Source of the DNA: Bacteroidales bacterium
Lineage (GTDB): Bacteria; Bacteroidota; Bacteroidia; Bacteroidales; P3
Length of the DNA stretch: 64,000 nt
Reading direction: 5' to 3'
Assembly: GCA_031262295.1 (NCBI GenBank)
Contig: JAISIA010000036.1
Span: 1-64,000, forward strand
Positions 27,523 through 37,530 of this stretch are shown here, piece by piece. The notes below the pieces were generated by a model that had not been told where the DNA came from, made no database searches, and was given only the letters and a program-made list of their open reading frames with translations. The position numbers and the translations under genes are program-made. Numbering within the stretch: the stretch's first letter is position 1; each line of letters starts with the position of its first letter.

Positions 27523-30500
27523 CTAACGTATTAGTGTTATATCTCCTTTGTGTTTTAGGCTTCTATTTGCCAAACATTCCACCTCTAAGCGATAATAATA
27601 AACTCCCGCAGGAGCAGCCTCTCCTTTATAATTTCCATCCCAACCTTCCTTTGAATTATTTGTTCTAAAAACTTCTTCACCCCAGCGATTGAATATTATA
27701 AATGTAATTCTTTTAATGTTTTCTCCATATATTAATAGCTTATCATTCTTACCATCTCCATTTGGAGTAAAGACATTTGGAACAAATATATTATTTAGGG
27801 AACAATCCACTACATTTACCTTAATAAATATGCTATCTTCTCTTTTGCAACCCCTATTATCTGTAACTATTACGTGATATACCATATCTTCCATAGGCAT
27901 TGCTGTTGTTGAATAGCTGTTTGGATTGTTAATATATTTTGAGGGAGACCAAAGATATGTCATATTAGTTATATAGGTTGCATTTAGAAATATTACCTCC
28001 CCGTCAAAAATTTCATTTGCACTTGCACTTACTTCAAAAGTATTGAAGAGATCATGGTTTATTATCTCTATTGTATCATCCTTAAAACATCCATTTTTAT
28101 CCATTGTTCTTACATAATATGTTCCCTTGCATAAATTTCTTGCAATGCTTCCTTCATTATTATTACTCCAAGAAAAGGCATAAGGAGACTCTCCCCCACT
28201 TGGATTTATTGTAATTGTACCTTGACAGGATTCTAAGCAATTTACATCTTCTTTTATTATTGAAGTTGTAAGAATACTTTTTGTTATTATCTCTATTGAG
28301 TCTCTTTTTTGACAAGCATTATTATCTATTATTGTGAATGAATAAACTCCTGAGGGAAGATTATCCTTAGTAAAACTTGTGGTATTATCATCCCAAAGTA
28401 TGTGATATGGGGAAATTCCTCCTTGTGGATTAATTATTATTTGTCCAATCTCTACTCCTTGACAAGGATTATCTTTTTTTGTCGCAGTAAATGTTAGGGG
28501 CTCGGGAGAGGAAATTGTAAATTCTTTCTTTGTTCTACACCCATTATTATCTTGAACAATTATTGAATAAGTTCCATCTGTTAGATTATTTATGGTATTT
28601 GAAGAAGACGCTTCATCGTTCAAATAATATATATATGGAGATGTGCCACCAATAGGAATAGCTTTTACTGAACCATCTTGGGAATTATAACATAGAGGAT
28701 TTGTTATATCTAAATTTAGAATCATTCCTGTAAAATTTATCCATATACTATCCATTCCAAAGCATCCATCTTTGTATGTCTTTACATATAAATAATGACT
28801 TTGTTCTAAGAATAAAGATATGCTATTTTGCAAACTATCTTCATTTAGTCTATTATTAAAGTTTCTATCTAAGGAAAAAATATATGCATCGTATTGATCG
28901 CTTATTGAAAACTCCTCAGGAGAATTACAAGTATTTATTGTATCAGGAACATTTAATGAAAGGAAGTTTATCCTTACCATTTGCCAAATTGTATCTTTGC
29001 AATTAGAGCTACTTACTATCAATTGCATATTTGTGTTTTGGGAAGTAATTATAAAAGGATTTGATATTGAAGGATCGCTAACTAAGGATGAAGGATTCCA
29101 AGTAAATGTTACGCTTGTATCCATTAAAGGAGCAATACCTATTTGTGTTGGAACATTAGGACAAGCCATTATTTGAGGCAAAGAAAAACTTGTATCACTT
29201 AAAACCAATATTGTTTTTGTCATTGTGTCTGATGTAATACATCCATTTGGCATATAGGATATGAGTTCTACTTCATATAATCCTGCATTTGTATAGATGT
29301 GTGAAGGATTTTCATCGTTTGATGTTGTTCCATCTCCAAAATTCCAAAGAAATTCTTCACCACGAGATGTATTTTCAAAGTTAATCTCTAATGGAAGACA
29401 GCCAACATTAGGTGAAGAAAACTCAGAAACAGGAAAGTCATTGTTTATGTTATATACAAATATTGCAGCATTACAATTAGAAGAGTTATTAGTTGGTCCA
29501 ACAACACTATCAGGAAAAGTAGGAAAACCTTGGTTTCCTTCACATCCTGCACAAGCAGCCTGATAAATATTTCCATAGCGATCAAACCTACTTGTTCCTC
29601 CATCAACATGATCGCCTATTGAATTTGCACCCATAAAGGTTGCATATTGCAAAGATGAAGCATTTTCATCCAAAGCTATAATATAGAAATCTCTTCCATC
29701 AGTACTTGTTTGAAAAGCATTAGAGGTTGTTGGCATATTAGAGGTAACTAAATTACCAAATCCCCCCCAGCCTGCGGCGTAAATCCTATTACATATATCA
29801 ACAGCAAAGGCAGAGGGTGATATATTGGGCATTCCATTTTGTGAACCAAATTTTGTACTCCATAATCTTTGAGAAAGGTTTGGAGAGAATTTAGCTATGA
29901 ATTGCCCACTATTTGGAGAAGAATATGCAGCATTATAGATTAAATTTGTTCCTTGTGTAAAGGTTTGTCCATAAATATGAGGGTTATTATTCTTATCAAC
30001 TCTCACAAAAAATGACTGATCATTAGAAGATGTTCCAAAAAATGTAGAAGATAGAAGATGATTTCCTTCGTATGAAATTAGAGCAACAAATCCATCAGTT
30101 TTTCCTCCATTAAAAGAAGGAGAAAAACTATTTAATGTTGTTGGGAAATTATGGGAAGAGGTTCCTCCTGTAACATATAGGTTATAGTCTTTATCTGTAT
30201 CAATTGAATATATTGCATCATCATTTTCTCCACCTAAGAAGGAAGAAAACAAAAGAGTTGAAAGGGAATAGTCCAATTTAAAAACAACTCCCTCTTGTTT
30301 GCCTGCTGAAAGGGGCTGAAAAGCATTGGGTGTAGTAGGAAAATCTTGTGAAAAACTACAAGAGCCAACATATATATTATTTCTATCATCGGTTATCAAT
30401 TCTCCTCTTGCTCCATCACCATAGTTAGAATATAAAGAATCATTACCATTATACATTATATTACCTGCATTATAGCGATTCTTAAAATTAATTCCATCAT

Positions 30501-31725
30501 TACCACTTCCCCCAATATAGGTTGAAGCAATTAAGTTTGTACCCGAAGAATTAAATTTAGAAACAAACATATCACATCCCTGTCTAAAAATAATAGCACC
30601 ATATAAACTAATTGAATCACCTTGGGCAAATGTTCTTTGAAAAGCATTCTCTGTTGTTGGGAAGTTACCACTACCAGTTGTGCCAAAGACAACCAATTCA
30701 TCAAATTCATTAACAATTAAACTATGTGGCATCTCTGCACTTTGTCCTCCAAGATAAGTAGAAAACAAAAGCTCTGTTCCTGTTTTATTGAATTTGGATA
30801 TGGAAACATCCCATCCTCCTCCTGAAAATGTGGTTTGATATGCTCCAAGTGTTGTAGGATAACCCAAACTTGCTACAATCCCTCCCAAATATACATTACC
30901 TAATCTATCGTGTGTTGCAGTAAAACCCCAATTATCAGCAGAAGAACCCGTATAAGAAGAAAATATTAGTTCAGGGTCTATAATTAGGTCATAGTTTCTA
31001 TCATAAGAGAAAACCTTATATGAAATAATATCCTTTTCTAATGAAAACAAAACTTCAATATTCACTTTTTCCCCATCAATTATTTGATATGCCACAGGCT
31101 TTAACTCCACAATATCCCTAATAGAAGTCTTTATTATCAAGTTTCCTTTCTCTATTTTTAATTTATCTACTCCCTTATACCTAATATATATATCCTCTAC
31201 TCTCCCATTTTTATGGATGATAAAATCATGTTTAAGGTTGTCTTCCTTAGAATATATCCTCCAATCAATATCATTATATATTCCTTTATATAGTATGTCT
31301 GCAAAATAATGTACATCCTCTGCCCAAAAAGAAGGATCGTTTCCTATATAATAGTTATTGTATGTTTTGCTTTTTTTACTTGCAATTATTTTTGGAGATA
31401 AACTATTTATTAATTGCATTTGGATAGCATGATGAAAAATTATTTCATTTTCTTTATCACAATCCTTATGTTTTTTTTTCCCCTCTTTATGATTACAAAA
31501 AGGAATTTGTCTATCATAGAGATCTATCGTTATAGAAGATGAGTGCAAAAATATAGTTGAGTTATTTAGGCTTGTTTTATAAAGAATTATCTTATCCCAT
31601 TGCCCCTTGTTTTGAAGAAAATTTAATTTTTTATCTCCAATTTCATTACAAAATACTACATTTGCACACAATACTATGGCAAAAACCATTAGTATTAAAA
31701 TAAATTTCAAGTAATGCTTATTCAT
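27523..31725 (-). CDS. Large T9SS type-B secreted protein with SBBP, PKD and SprB-like repeats
   Basis: A 1400-residue surface protein. In order: signal peptide (about 1-26); an N-terminal beta-rich region (NFLQNKGQWDKIILYKT...); SBBP-like beta-propeller repeats with FLGGENDDAIYSIDTDK-type units (about 250-750); a PKD domain (about 775-835, FLWNFGDGTTSNDENPSHIY); three SprB-like repeats of the SGGxxPYxxxWxNG type (about 1010-1220); and a type-B sorting tail (FVPNVFTPNGDGKNDKLLIYG ... AGVYYYRLEV). Such proteins are T9SS-exported adhesin-like or gliding-associated factors. Partner and ligand are unknown. Confidence 0.87.
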   Translation of the reverse strand: MNKHYLKFILILMVFAIVLCANVVFCNEIGDKKLNFLQNKGQWDKIILYKTSLNNSTIFLHSSSITIDLYDRQIPFCNHKEGKKKHKDCDKENEIIFHHAIQMQLINSLSPKIIASKKSKTYNNYYIGNDPSFWAEDVHYFADILYKGIYNDIDWRIYSKEDNLKHDFIIHKNGRVEDIYIRYKGVDKLKIEKGNLIIKTSIRDIVELKPVAYQIIDGEKVNIEVLFSLEKDIISYKVFSYDRNYDLIIDPELIFSSYTGSSADNWGFTATHDRLGNVYLGGIVASLGYPTTLGAYQTTFSGGGWDVSISKFNKTGTELLFSTYLGGQSAEMPHSLIVNEFDELVVFGTTGSGNFPTTENAFQRTFAQGDSISLYGAIIFRQGCDMFVSKFNSSGTNLIASTYIGGSGNDGINFKNRYNAGNIMYNGNDSLYSNYGDGARGELITDDRNNIYVGSCSFSQDFPTTPNAFQPLSAGKQEGVVFKLDYSLSTLLFSSFLGGENDDAIYSIDTDKDYNLYVTGGTSSHNFPTTLNSFSPSFNGGKTDGFVALISYEGNHLLSSTFFGTSSNDQSFFVRVDKNNNPHIYGQTFTQGTNLIYNAAYSSPNSGQFIAKFSPNLSQRLWSTKFGSQNGMPNISPSAFAVDICNRIYAAGWGGFGNLVTSNMPTTSNAFQTSTDGRDFYIIALDENASSLQYATFMGANSIGDHVDGGTSRFDRYGNIYQAACAGCEGNQGFPTFPDSVVGPTNNSSNCNAAIFVYNINNDFPVSEFSSPNVGCLPLEINFENTSRGEEFLWNFGDGTTSNDENPSHIYTNAGLYEVELISYMPNGCITSDTMTKTILVLSDTSFSLPQIMACPNVPTQIGIAPLMDTSVTFTWNPSSLVSDPSISNPFIITSQNTNMQLIVSSSNCKDTIWQMVRINFLSLNVPDTINTCNSPEEFSISDQYDAYIFSLDRNFNNRLNEDSLQNSISLFLEQSHYLYVKTYKDGCFGMDSIWINFTGMILNLDITNPLCYNSQDGSVKAIPIGGTSPYIYYLNDEASSSNTINNLTDGTYSIIVQDNNGCRTKKEFTISSPEPLTFTATKKDNPCQGVEIGQIIINPQGGISPYHILWDDNTTSFTKDNLPSGVYSFTIIDNNACQKRDSIEIITKSILTTSIIKEDVNCLESCQGTITINPSGGESPYAFSWSNNNEGSIARNLCKGTYYVRTMDKNGCFKDDTIEIINHDLFNTFEVSASANEIFDGEVIFLNATYITNMTYLWSPSKYINNPNSYSTTAMPMEDMVYHVIVTDNRGCKREDSIFIKVNVVDCSLNNIFVPNVFTPNGDGKNDKLLIYGENIKRITFIIFNRWGEEVFRTNNSKEGWDGNYKGEAAPAGVYYYRLEVECLANRSLKHKGDITLIR

Positions 31726-31771
31726 AATTTAAGTATTGCTTGTGCAAAAGTATAAAACAAAATTAAGTTCT

Positions 31772-32389
31772 ATGAAAAAGAGATTATTATTTTTTATTGC
31801 GTTTTCTTTTATATTGACCTTTGGAGCTATGGCTCAATTTAAATTAGGTGCAAATTTAGGCGTACCTTTTAGTATGCGAAACTTTAATGTTCAAGATGTA
31901 GAGATACAAAGTTCCCGTCCCTTCAATTTAGGATTAATTACTGAGATTTTCGTTCCACTAACAGGAATGGGCGTTGAAATTTCTGCCTTATATGAATTGG
32001 AGAGAATTAACGGAGGAGAAATACAAAACGCCGTTAATGCAGGATTCTTAGTTCTACCTGTAAATTTCAAATGGAAGATAGGCATACCTAAATTTAAGTT
32101 TTTCTTAAAGGGAGGACCAAGTTTCTCCATACTAATGCACAATTCAGGATTCTTAAAAGTTTATACAGATGAGAAAAACACCGAAAACTATAAAATGAAA
32201 CCATTTAATTGGGGATTAAATTTTGGATTAGGTTTAGAATTATTTGATAAAGCACAGGTGGGAGTTTCATATTTCTATAACTTCTCCGATAATATAAATT
32301 TGGTATCTTCTCTTTCAAATGAAGAAAAAATAAATGGTTCAAATCCCGGTGGATTTATAGTAACGCTAACCTATTTCTTTATTCATTAG
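31772..32389 (+). CDS. Outer-membrane beta-barrel protein, PorT-like
   Basis: About 205 residues from the ATG at 31772, which starts a signal peptide (MKKRLLFFIAFSFILTFGAMA); the in-frame TTG at 31736 would bury the signal and is rejected. The mature part has repeated amphipathic strands (FKLGANLGVPFSM, GVEISALYELERI, FKFFLKGGPSFSI, WGLNFGLGLELFDKAQVGVSYFYNFSD) ending in an aromatic residue-rich terminal strand. This is typical of the PorT/OMP_b-brl_2 superfamily. It is divergent from the T9SS gene, but a direct secretion role cannot be inferred. Confidence 0.78.
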   Translation: MKKRLLFFIAFSFILTFGAMAQFKLGANLGVPFSMRNFNVQDVEIQSSRPFNLGLITEIFVPLTGMGVEISALYELERINGGEIQNAVNAGFLVLPVNFKWKIGIPKFKFFLKGGPSFSILMHNSGFLKVYTDEKNTENYKMKPFNWGLNFGLGLELFDKAQVGVSYFYNFSDNINLVSSLSNEEKINGSNPGGFIVTLTYFFIH

Positions 32390-32484
32390 AATAAGCATTT
32401 TTTTTACCAAACAATTTTTTAGAAAACTAAAAACAAAGATAAACATAACACAAATAAAAAAACACTTCATATAAAAACAAAAGC

Positions 32485-34803
32485 ATGATAAAAAATCTCG
32501 TAATAGTTGAATCACCAGCAAAAGCAAAGACAATAGAAAAATTCTTAGGAGAAGGTTTTAAAGTAAAATCAAGTTTCGGACATATAAGAGATCTTTCCAA
32601 ACATGATATGGGTATAGATATAGAACATAACTTTACTCCACAATATATAATTCCTGAGGATAAACAAAAACTTGTTTTGGAATTGAAAAAAGATGCATCT
32701 AATGCAGAAATTGTTTGGCTTGCATCCGATGAAGACCGTGAAGGAGAAGCAATAGCTTGGCATTTAAAAGAAGCATTAAAAATAGATGATAGCAAAACAA
32801 AGAGAATAGTCTTTAATGAAATTACAAAATCAGCTATATTAAACGCAATAGAAAACCCACGAAACATAGATACATTCTTAGTTAATGCACAACAAGCAAG
32901 AAGAATATTAGATAGGATTGTAGGTTACGAGATTTCTCCAATACTATGGAAGAAAGTTAAACCAAAGCTTTCAGCAGGTAGAGTGCAATCTGTTGCAGTT
33001 AGACTAATTGTTGATAGAGAAAAAGAAATTGAGGCTTTTAAAACAACCTCTGTTTTTAAGGTGACAGCTCTTTTTAAGGCTCAAATGAAGAATACATCCT
33101 TAAATACAACATTAAATAAACGCTTTGAAACAAAACAAGAAGTTCTATCCTTTTTGGAAGATTGCATAAATGCAACCTTTACTATTGATGCCATAGAAAC
33201 AAAACCTTCAAAACAAAGCCCTCAACCTCCTTTTACAACTTCTACCTTGCAACAAGAAGCATCCAGAAAGTTTGGTTTCCCTGTTGCAAAAACAATGATG
33301 GTGGCTCAACAACTATACGAGGCAGGACTTATTACATATATGAGAACAGACTCTGTTAATCTTTCTCAAATGGCTCTATCCTTAGCTAAGGAAGAAATTG
33401 AGAAAACCTTTGGTAAGGAATATGCAAAGACCAGAAAATATCAAACAAAGGCAAAGGGAGCACAAGAGGCACACGAGGCAATTCGTCCAACCTATTTAAA
33501 TAATCATCAAATTGAAGGTGATGCCTCACAGAAAAGATTATATGAACTTATATGGAAGAGAACAATTGCCTCACAAATGGCTGATGCACTCTTGGAAAAA
33601 ACAACAATAAATGTTGGAATATCCTCTCGTAAAGAACAATTCCTTGCACAAGGAGAGGTTATTCTCTTTGATGGTTTTCTAAAAGTTTATTCTATTTCAC
33701 AAGATGAGGATGCTTCTGACGAGAAATCCTTAGGAATAATCCCAAAATTAAAGGCGGGAGAAAACTTAGAGCTTATCCAATCAAAGGCTCAACAAACCTT
33801 TTCTTTACATCCTCCAAGATATAATGAGGCTACATTAGTTAAAAAACTTGAAGACCTTGGAATAGGACGTCCCTCTACTTATGCTCCAACAATAAGTACT
33901 ATACAAAAAAGAGAGTATGTAGTAAAACAAGATACTTCTCCAAAACAAAGAGACGTTATTTGCCTTACATTAGAAAAAGGAAAAATTGAAGAAAAGAAAA
34001 TAAAGGAAAACTACGGAGCAGAAAAAAATAAACTATTTCCAACAGATATAGGTATTGTAGTAAATAATTTCCTTATACAAAACTTCAATGATATTATTGA
34101 TTTCAATTTTACAGCCCAAGTAGAAAAGGAATTTGACGAAATAGCACAAGGAAATAAGGATTGGCATAAGATGATTAGCAACTTCTATACCCCTTTTCAT
34201 AGTGAGGTTTTAAAAGCTCAAGAAACCTCTGGCAAAACAAGTGGAGAAAGACTATTGGGAGTTGATCCAAAAACAGGAAAAAACGTATATGCTCGTATAG
34301 GACGTTTTGGAACTATGGTGCAGATGGGAGAAACTTCTTCTGAGGAAAAGCCAAAGTTTGCCAGCATGAAAAAGGATCAAAGAATAGATTCAATATCCTT
34401 AGAAGAAGCATTGCAACTTTTTGATATGCCTCGCTCTTTGGGTGAATATGAAAAAGAGGAGATAATTGTCAATATTGGACGCTTTGGTCCCTACATTAAA
34501 TATGGTACAACCAATATCTCAATACCAAAAACATTAGATGCCTACACCATTGATAAGGAAAAATGTATTGAAATAATCAAAAATAAGCCTTCAAAGGAGA
34601 AAAAAGTCATAAAATCATTTGAGATAAACAAAAAGAGTGTAGAAATTTTGGAAGGAATCTATGGTCCATACATAAAATATGATGGAAATAACTATAAGAT
34701 TCCAAAGAATACCGAAATTGAAAACCTAACAATAGATGAGGTAAAGACAATTATTGAAACTCCAGTTAAGGCTAAGAAAAAAGTAACAAAGAAAACAAAG
34801 TAG
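32485..34803 (+). CDS. topA: DNA topoisomerase I
   Basis: Type IA topoisomerase that relaxes negative supercoils. The 772-residue protein has the TOPRIM domain with E9 (IVESPAKAKTIEK) and DEDREGE (82-88). The active-site Tyr is Y285 in GLITYMRTDS. The C-terminus has two to three topoisomerase C-terminal repeats (YARIGRFGTMVQMGE, NIGRFGPYIKYG, EGIYGPYIKYDG) in place of Cys4 zinc fingers, the usual Bacteroidota form, and ends in a Lys-rich tail. Confidence 0.97.
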   Translation: MIKNLVIVESPAKAKTIEKFLGEGFKVKSSFGHIRDLSKHDMGIDIEHNFTPQYIIPEDKQKLVLELKKDASNAEIVWLASDEDREGEAIAWHLKEALKIDDSKTKRIVFNEITKSAILNAIENPRNIDTFLVNAQQARRILDRIVGYEISPILWKKVKPKLSAGRVQSVAVRLIVDREKEIEAFKTTSVFKVTALFKAQMKNTSLNTTLNKRFETKQEVLSFLEDCINATFTIDAIETKPSKQSPQPPFTTSTLQQEASRKFGFPVAKTMMVAQQLYEAGLITYMRTDSVNLSQMALSLAKEEIEKTFGKEYAKTRKYQTKAKGAQEAHEAIRPTYLNNHQIEGDASQKRLYELIWKRTIASQMADALLEKTTINVGISSRKEQFLAQGEVILFDGFLKVYSISQDEDASDEKSLGIIPKLKAGENLELIQSKAQQTFSLHPPRYNEATLVKKLEDLGIGRPSTYAPTISTIQKREYVVKQDTSPKQRDVICLTLEKGKIEEKKIKENYGAEKNKLFPTDIGIVVNNFLIQNFNDIIDFNFTAQVEKEFDEIAQGNKDWHKMISNFYTPFHSEVLKAQETSGKTSGERLLGVDPKTGKNVYARIGRFGTMVQMGETSSEEKPKFASMKKDQRIDSISLEEALQLFDMPRSLGEYEKEEIIVNIGRFGPYIKYGTTNISIPKTLDAYTIDKEKCIEIIKNKPSKEKKVIKSFEINKKSVEILEGIYGPYIKYDGNNYKIPKNTEIENLTIDEVKTIIETPVKAKKKVTKKTK

Positions 34804-34851
34804 TTTTCTATACTTTTTTCTTAAAAAACAAAAAGAAGAAAGAAAGAGAGA

Positions 34852-35244
34852 TTGGAAAAAATAAAATGTATTATAAGAAAGAAATTGGTGAGTCTTACTC
34901 CTGAGGAAAGGGTGCGTCAATGTATCATATCATATCTTATAAACCAAAGAAATTATCCTCAAAATTTTATTGCAGTTGAAGGACAAATAAGGGTTGGAAA
35001 ATTAAATAAAAGGTTTGATATTTTGGTCTATGATAGGAAAATGCAGCCTTGGCTTTTGGTGGAATGTAAATCACCTAATGTAAGAATAGATCAAAGCGTT
35101 TTAGATCAAATATCAAGATATAATATTTCAATAAATGCACCATTTTTTCTCCTATCCAACGGCATAGACTCTCTTTGCTTAAAATTAAATACAAAAGAAA
35201 AAAGTTTCATCATAATTGATTCAATTCCTCAATATCCACAATAG
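34852..35244 (+). CDS. HsdR N-terminal-domain protein (stand-alone)
   Basis: A 130-residue protein with the Type I HsdR N-terminal nuclease-like fold: LTPEERVRQCIISYLINQ, then KRFDILVYDRKMQPWLLVECKSPNVRI, which holds the D-x(n)-E-x-K triad of a PD-(D/E)xK nuclease, and DQISRYNISINAPFFLLSNG. Free-standing copies are common in Bacteroidota and need not be restriction enzymes. No helicase domain follows. The start is TTG at 34852, since no in-frame ATG precedes the conserved block, making the N-terminus uncertain. Function unknown. Confidence 0.75.
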   Translation: MEKIKCIIRKKLVSLTPEERVRQCIISYLINQRNYPQNFIAVEGQIRVGKLNKRFDILVYDRKMQPWLLVECKSPNVRIDQSVLDQISRYNISINAPFFLLSNGIDSLCLKLNTKEKSFIIIDSIPQYPQ

Positions 35245-35376
35245 GATTTCTTTTTATAGGCTTATCTTTTTAGCCTAATTTGGGGTATTTACAGCTTCCT
35301 CCAGTGTCTTCACTTTCGTTATAAGGCTGTTGAAGCCATATATTTTTAGGGTATTTACAGCAAAATAAGGTGCATT
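35245..35376. other. Intergenic stretch with a 13-nt direct repeat
   Basis: No gene is visible. GGGTATTTACAGC occurs at 35283-35295 and again at 35349-35361, 66 nt apart. With only two copies and no leader it is not a CRISPR. It may be the remnant of an inserted element. Confidence 0.4.
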
Positions 35377-35416
35377 AGAGACTATCCCAATTTTAAAGGG
35401 ATAGTCTCTTTTTTTA
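35377..35416. terminator. Strong hairpin terminator after the HsdR-N gene
   Basis: A perfect 12-bp stem AGAGACTATCCC (35377-35388) / GGGATAGTCTCT (35398-35409) with a 9-nt AT loop is followed by seven T residues on the plus strand. It lies 133 nt beyond the HsdR-N stop codon and ahead of the R-M insertion. Confidence 0.8.
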
Positions 35417-35541
35417 ATAAGCGTAAAAAGAAAATAACAAAACAGGACAGGAAGAATAAATCAGCACACCAGATTTTTAGTGGGGATAAAAAAAAACAAT
35501 AATGTTTTTCTTTTTATCATTTGCTAAATGAATAATATATC

Positions 35542-35576
35542 AGTTTTAGGATATTTTTTATATTTGCAGAATAAAA
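35542..35576. repeat. 35-bp direct repeat flanking the Type II R-M pair, left copy, containing a promoter
   Basis: This 35-nt stretch is identical to 37531-37565. It contains TATATTTG at 35559-35566, a Bacteroidota -7 box, 29 nt before the ATG of the restriction gene. The right copy carries the same box ahead of the ATPase gene. The flanking bases outside the 35 nt differ completely, so the repeat borders are sharp. Confidence 0.85.
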
Positions 35577-35595
35577 ATCTTATCTAAAAAATTAT

Positions 35596-36225
35596 ATGAA
35601 GACAAGTATTCCTAAGAAATTAATAGATATTGTAGAATATATAAAAAAAGAAAACCTTTCTCTTACTGCAAATAATAGTGACGGAAGAGTTAATTCTCTT
35701 GTAAATGAAGGCGAAATATTAAGATTAATTCAAAATAAATTTGATATAAATCTTCCTAAAAGTAGAGCAGGTTTTGATTTCTCCTTTGAAGATAATGATG
35801 TTTTTATCCCCGTAAATGTAAAAGTTACTACAACTACAACAGCCGACAATTTAAACTGCAAACTTGGTATATATTACGCCCTAACAGGTTTAATGCCTTC
35901 TTTTTCTAATGGAATTAGTTATGATAAATATTTTGAAATCCTAAAAAAGAACTTAAATGAAAATTCTGATAGAGATTATTTTTTCTTAGTAGTAAATAAG
36001 GATAATCCAAAAGATGTTTTTGCTAATTCATTAAAAGGATTAAAATCCCTACAACCCAATGGAAATAATCTACCATTTCAATGTAAATGGGATGATAATA
36101 GAGTCTTTTGTAATAGAACATTTGATCAAGCAAAGGATTTTTTATTATCCGTTTTTGGACAATCAACTCAACTAAGAGCTGAGGCTTATAAATACTTTAA
36201 AGAAGCATTTCCTCAATATGTATAA
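35596..36225 (+). CDS. Putative Type II restriction endonuclease
   Basis: A 209-residue protein with no family I can name with certainty. It overlaps the start of a DNA methyltransferase gene by 8 nt, the classic R-M arrangement. A PD-(D/E)xK-like core can be drawn as E38 or E40 (NEGEILRLI), D61 (AGFDFSFEDNDVFI) and N74-V-K76 (PVNVKVT). Asn in place of the last acidic residue is known in some restriction enzymes. The C-terminal half is mixed alpha/beta and rich in aromatic residues. The assignment depends mainly on context. Confidence 0.68.
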   Translation: MKTSIPKKLIDIVEYIKKENLSLTANNSDGRVNSLVNEGEILRLIQNKFDINLPKSRAGFDFSFEDNDVFIPVNVKVTTTTTADNLNCKLGIYYALTGLMPSFSNGISYDKYFEILKKNLNENSDRDYFFLVVNKDNPKDVFANSLKGLKSLQPNGNNLPFQCKWDDNRVFCNRTFDQAKDFLLSVFGQSTQLRAEAYKYFKEAFPQYV

Positions 36226-37366
36226 CATCAAACATTTAGGACAGGTCTTTACTCCAAAACATATAGTTGCAGAAATGTTGCAACTAAGACATAACTACGG
36301 GAGTGTTCTTGAACCAAGTTCAGGCGATGGAGCTTTCTTCTATAATATCCCCAACTGCATAGGTATAGAAATTGACAATAATTTCTCAAAAGAAGGAATG
36401 GTTAATATGGATTTCTTTGACTATTCAACAGAAAATAAGTTTGACACAATTATTGGTAATCCCCCTTATGTACGCTATCAAGATATTCAAATATCAACAA
36501 AAAATAAATTAAATAGCAATCTCTTTGATCAACGTACCAACCTATATCTTTTCTTTATTGAAAAAAGCATAAAACATCTAAAAACTCACGGAGAACTAAT
36601 ATTTATAACTCCAAGAGATTTCCTAAAAGCAACTTCAAGCATTAAACTAAATCAATTTATTTACAACAATGGAACAATAACAGATATTATTGATTTAGGA
36701 GATCAAAAAATATTCAACAATGCAACTCCAAATTGTCTTATATGGCGTTTTGAAAAAGATAACTTTTCAAGAAAAACAAACATAAAAAAAGAATTTCTTT
36801 GCACAAATGGACAACTAATATTTACAGATAATAAATACCCTATTAACTTCAAAGATGTATTTTTTGTTAAGGTTGGAGCTGTTAGTGGTTGCGATAAAAT
36901 TTTTGCTAATGAAGAATTTGCAAACGAAGAATTTGTCTGTTCCTCTACTTGTAAAACAGGTAAAACACGTAAGATGATTTTTAATGAAAAAAATAGCTAT
37001 CTTGAAAAATATAAGGATGTTTTAATAAATAGAAAGATAAAACACTTTGACGAAAACTCTTGGTGGCAATGGGGTAGATTACACTATATATCTAATGAAA
37101 AACGAATCTATGTTAATTGTAAGACACGTAATAAAAAACCTTTCTTTACTCATAAATGTAATAACTATGATGGCTCACTCTTAGCCATTTTCCCTAATAA
37201 TCAAAAAATAAATATAGAAACTCTTACAGAAGAATTAAATAATGTAAATTGGGAAGAGTTGGGATTTGTATGCGATGGACGATATATATTTTCTCAAAAA
37301 TCATTAGAAAACTCTCTATTACCAGAAAACTTCAAAAAATACAGCCAAAGAAACACCTTATTTTAA
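36218..37366 (+). CDS. DNA adenine-N6 methyltransferase, Type II R-M
   Basis: A 382-residue SAM-dependent methyltransferase. Residues 8-22 (GQVFTPKHIVAEMLQ) and SAM motif I (LEPSSGDGAF, 31-40) precede catalytic motif IV NPPY (81-84 in GNPPYVRYQDI), the gamma-class order found in TaqI-type N6-adenine enzymes. The C-terminal ~200 residues (SWWQWGRLHY..., KPFFTHKCNNYDG...) should recognise the target. It is translationally coupled to the upstream nuclease gene. The gene ends 5 nt before a GTCGG hairpin repeat. Confidence 0.88.
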   Translation: MYNIKHLGQVFTPKHIVAEMLQLRHNYGSVLEPSSGDGAFFYNIPNCIGIEIDNNFSKEGMVNMDFFDYSTENKFDTIIGNPPYVRYQDIQISTKNKLNSNLFDQRTNLYLFFIEKSIKHLKTHGELIFITPRDFLKATSSIKLNQFIYNNGTITDIIDLGDQKIFNNATPNCLIWRFEKDNFSRKTNIKKEFLCTNGQLIFTDNKYPINFKDVFFVKVGAVSGCDKIFANEEFANEEFVCSSTCKTGKTRKMIFNEKNSYLEKYKDVLINRKIKHFDENSWWQWGRLHYISNEKRIYVNCKTRNKKPFFTHKCNNYDGSLLAIFPNNQKINIETLTEELNNVNWEELGFVCDGRYIFSQKSLENSLLPENFKKYSQRNTLF

Positions 37367-37530
37367 TCAGGTCGGCAACCGACCTTTAATTTTCCTAACG
37401 GAACTTAGGGTAGTCTTCTCATAAACCATCAATCCAATAATCAATAAATGCCCGTTGCGGGTTGGAACTTAGAGTAGCCTTCTTATAAATTATCAATCCA
37501 AGCAGGAAAGATAATTGCCCTATTGCGGGT
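37367..37530 (-). repeat. Composite TTCCG/TTG-hairpin repeat after the R-M pair
   Basis: Units in reverse orientation: GTCGGCAACCGAC (37371-37383) then TCCTAACGGAA (37393-37403), a linker (agggtagtcttctcataaac), CCCGTTGCGGG (37451-37461), the linker again (gtagccttcttataaattat) and a decayed hairpin CCCTATTGCGGG (37518-37529). The last base is adjacent to the right copy of the 35-bp direct repeat. Confidence 0.75.

Noticed and set aside
35283-35361. Two copies of GGGTATTTACAGC as a possible mini-CRISPR
   Set aside because: Only two short copies, no third repeat, no cas gene and no leader; the repeat length is too short for a CRISPR.
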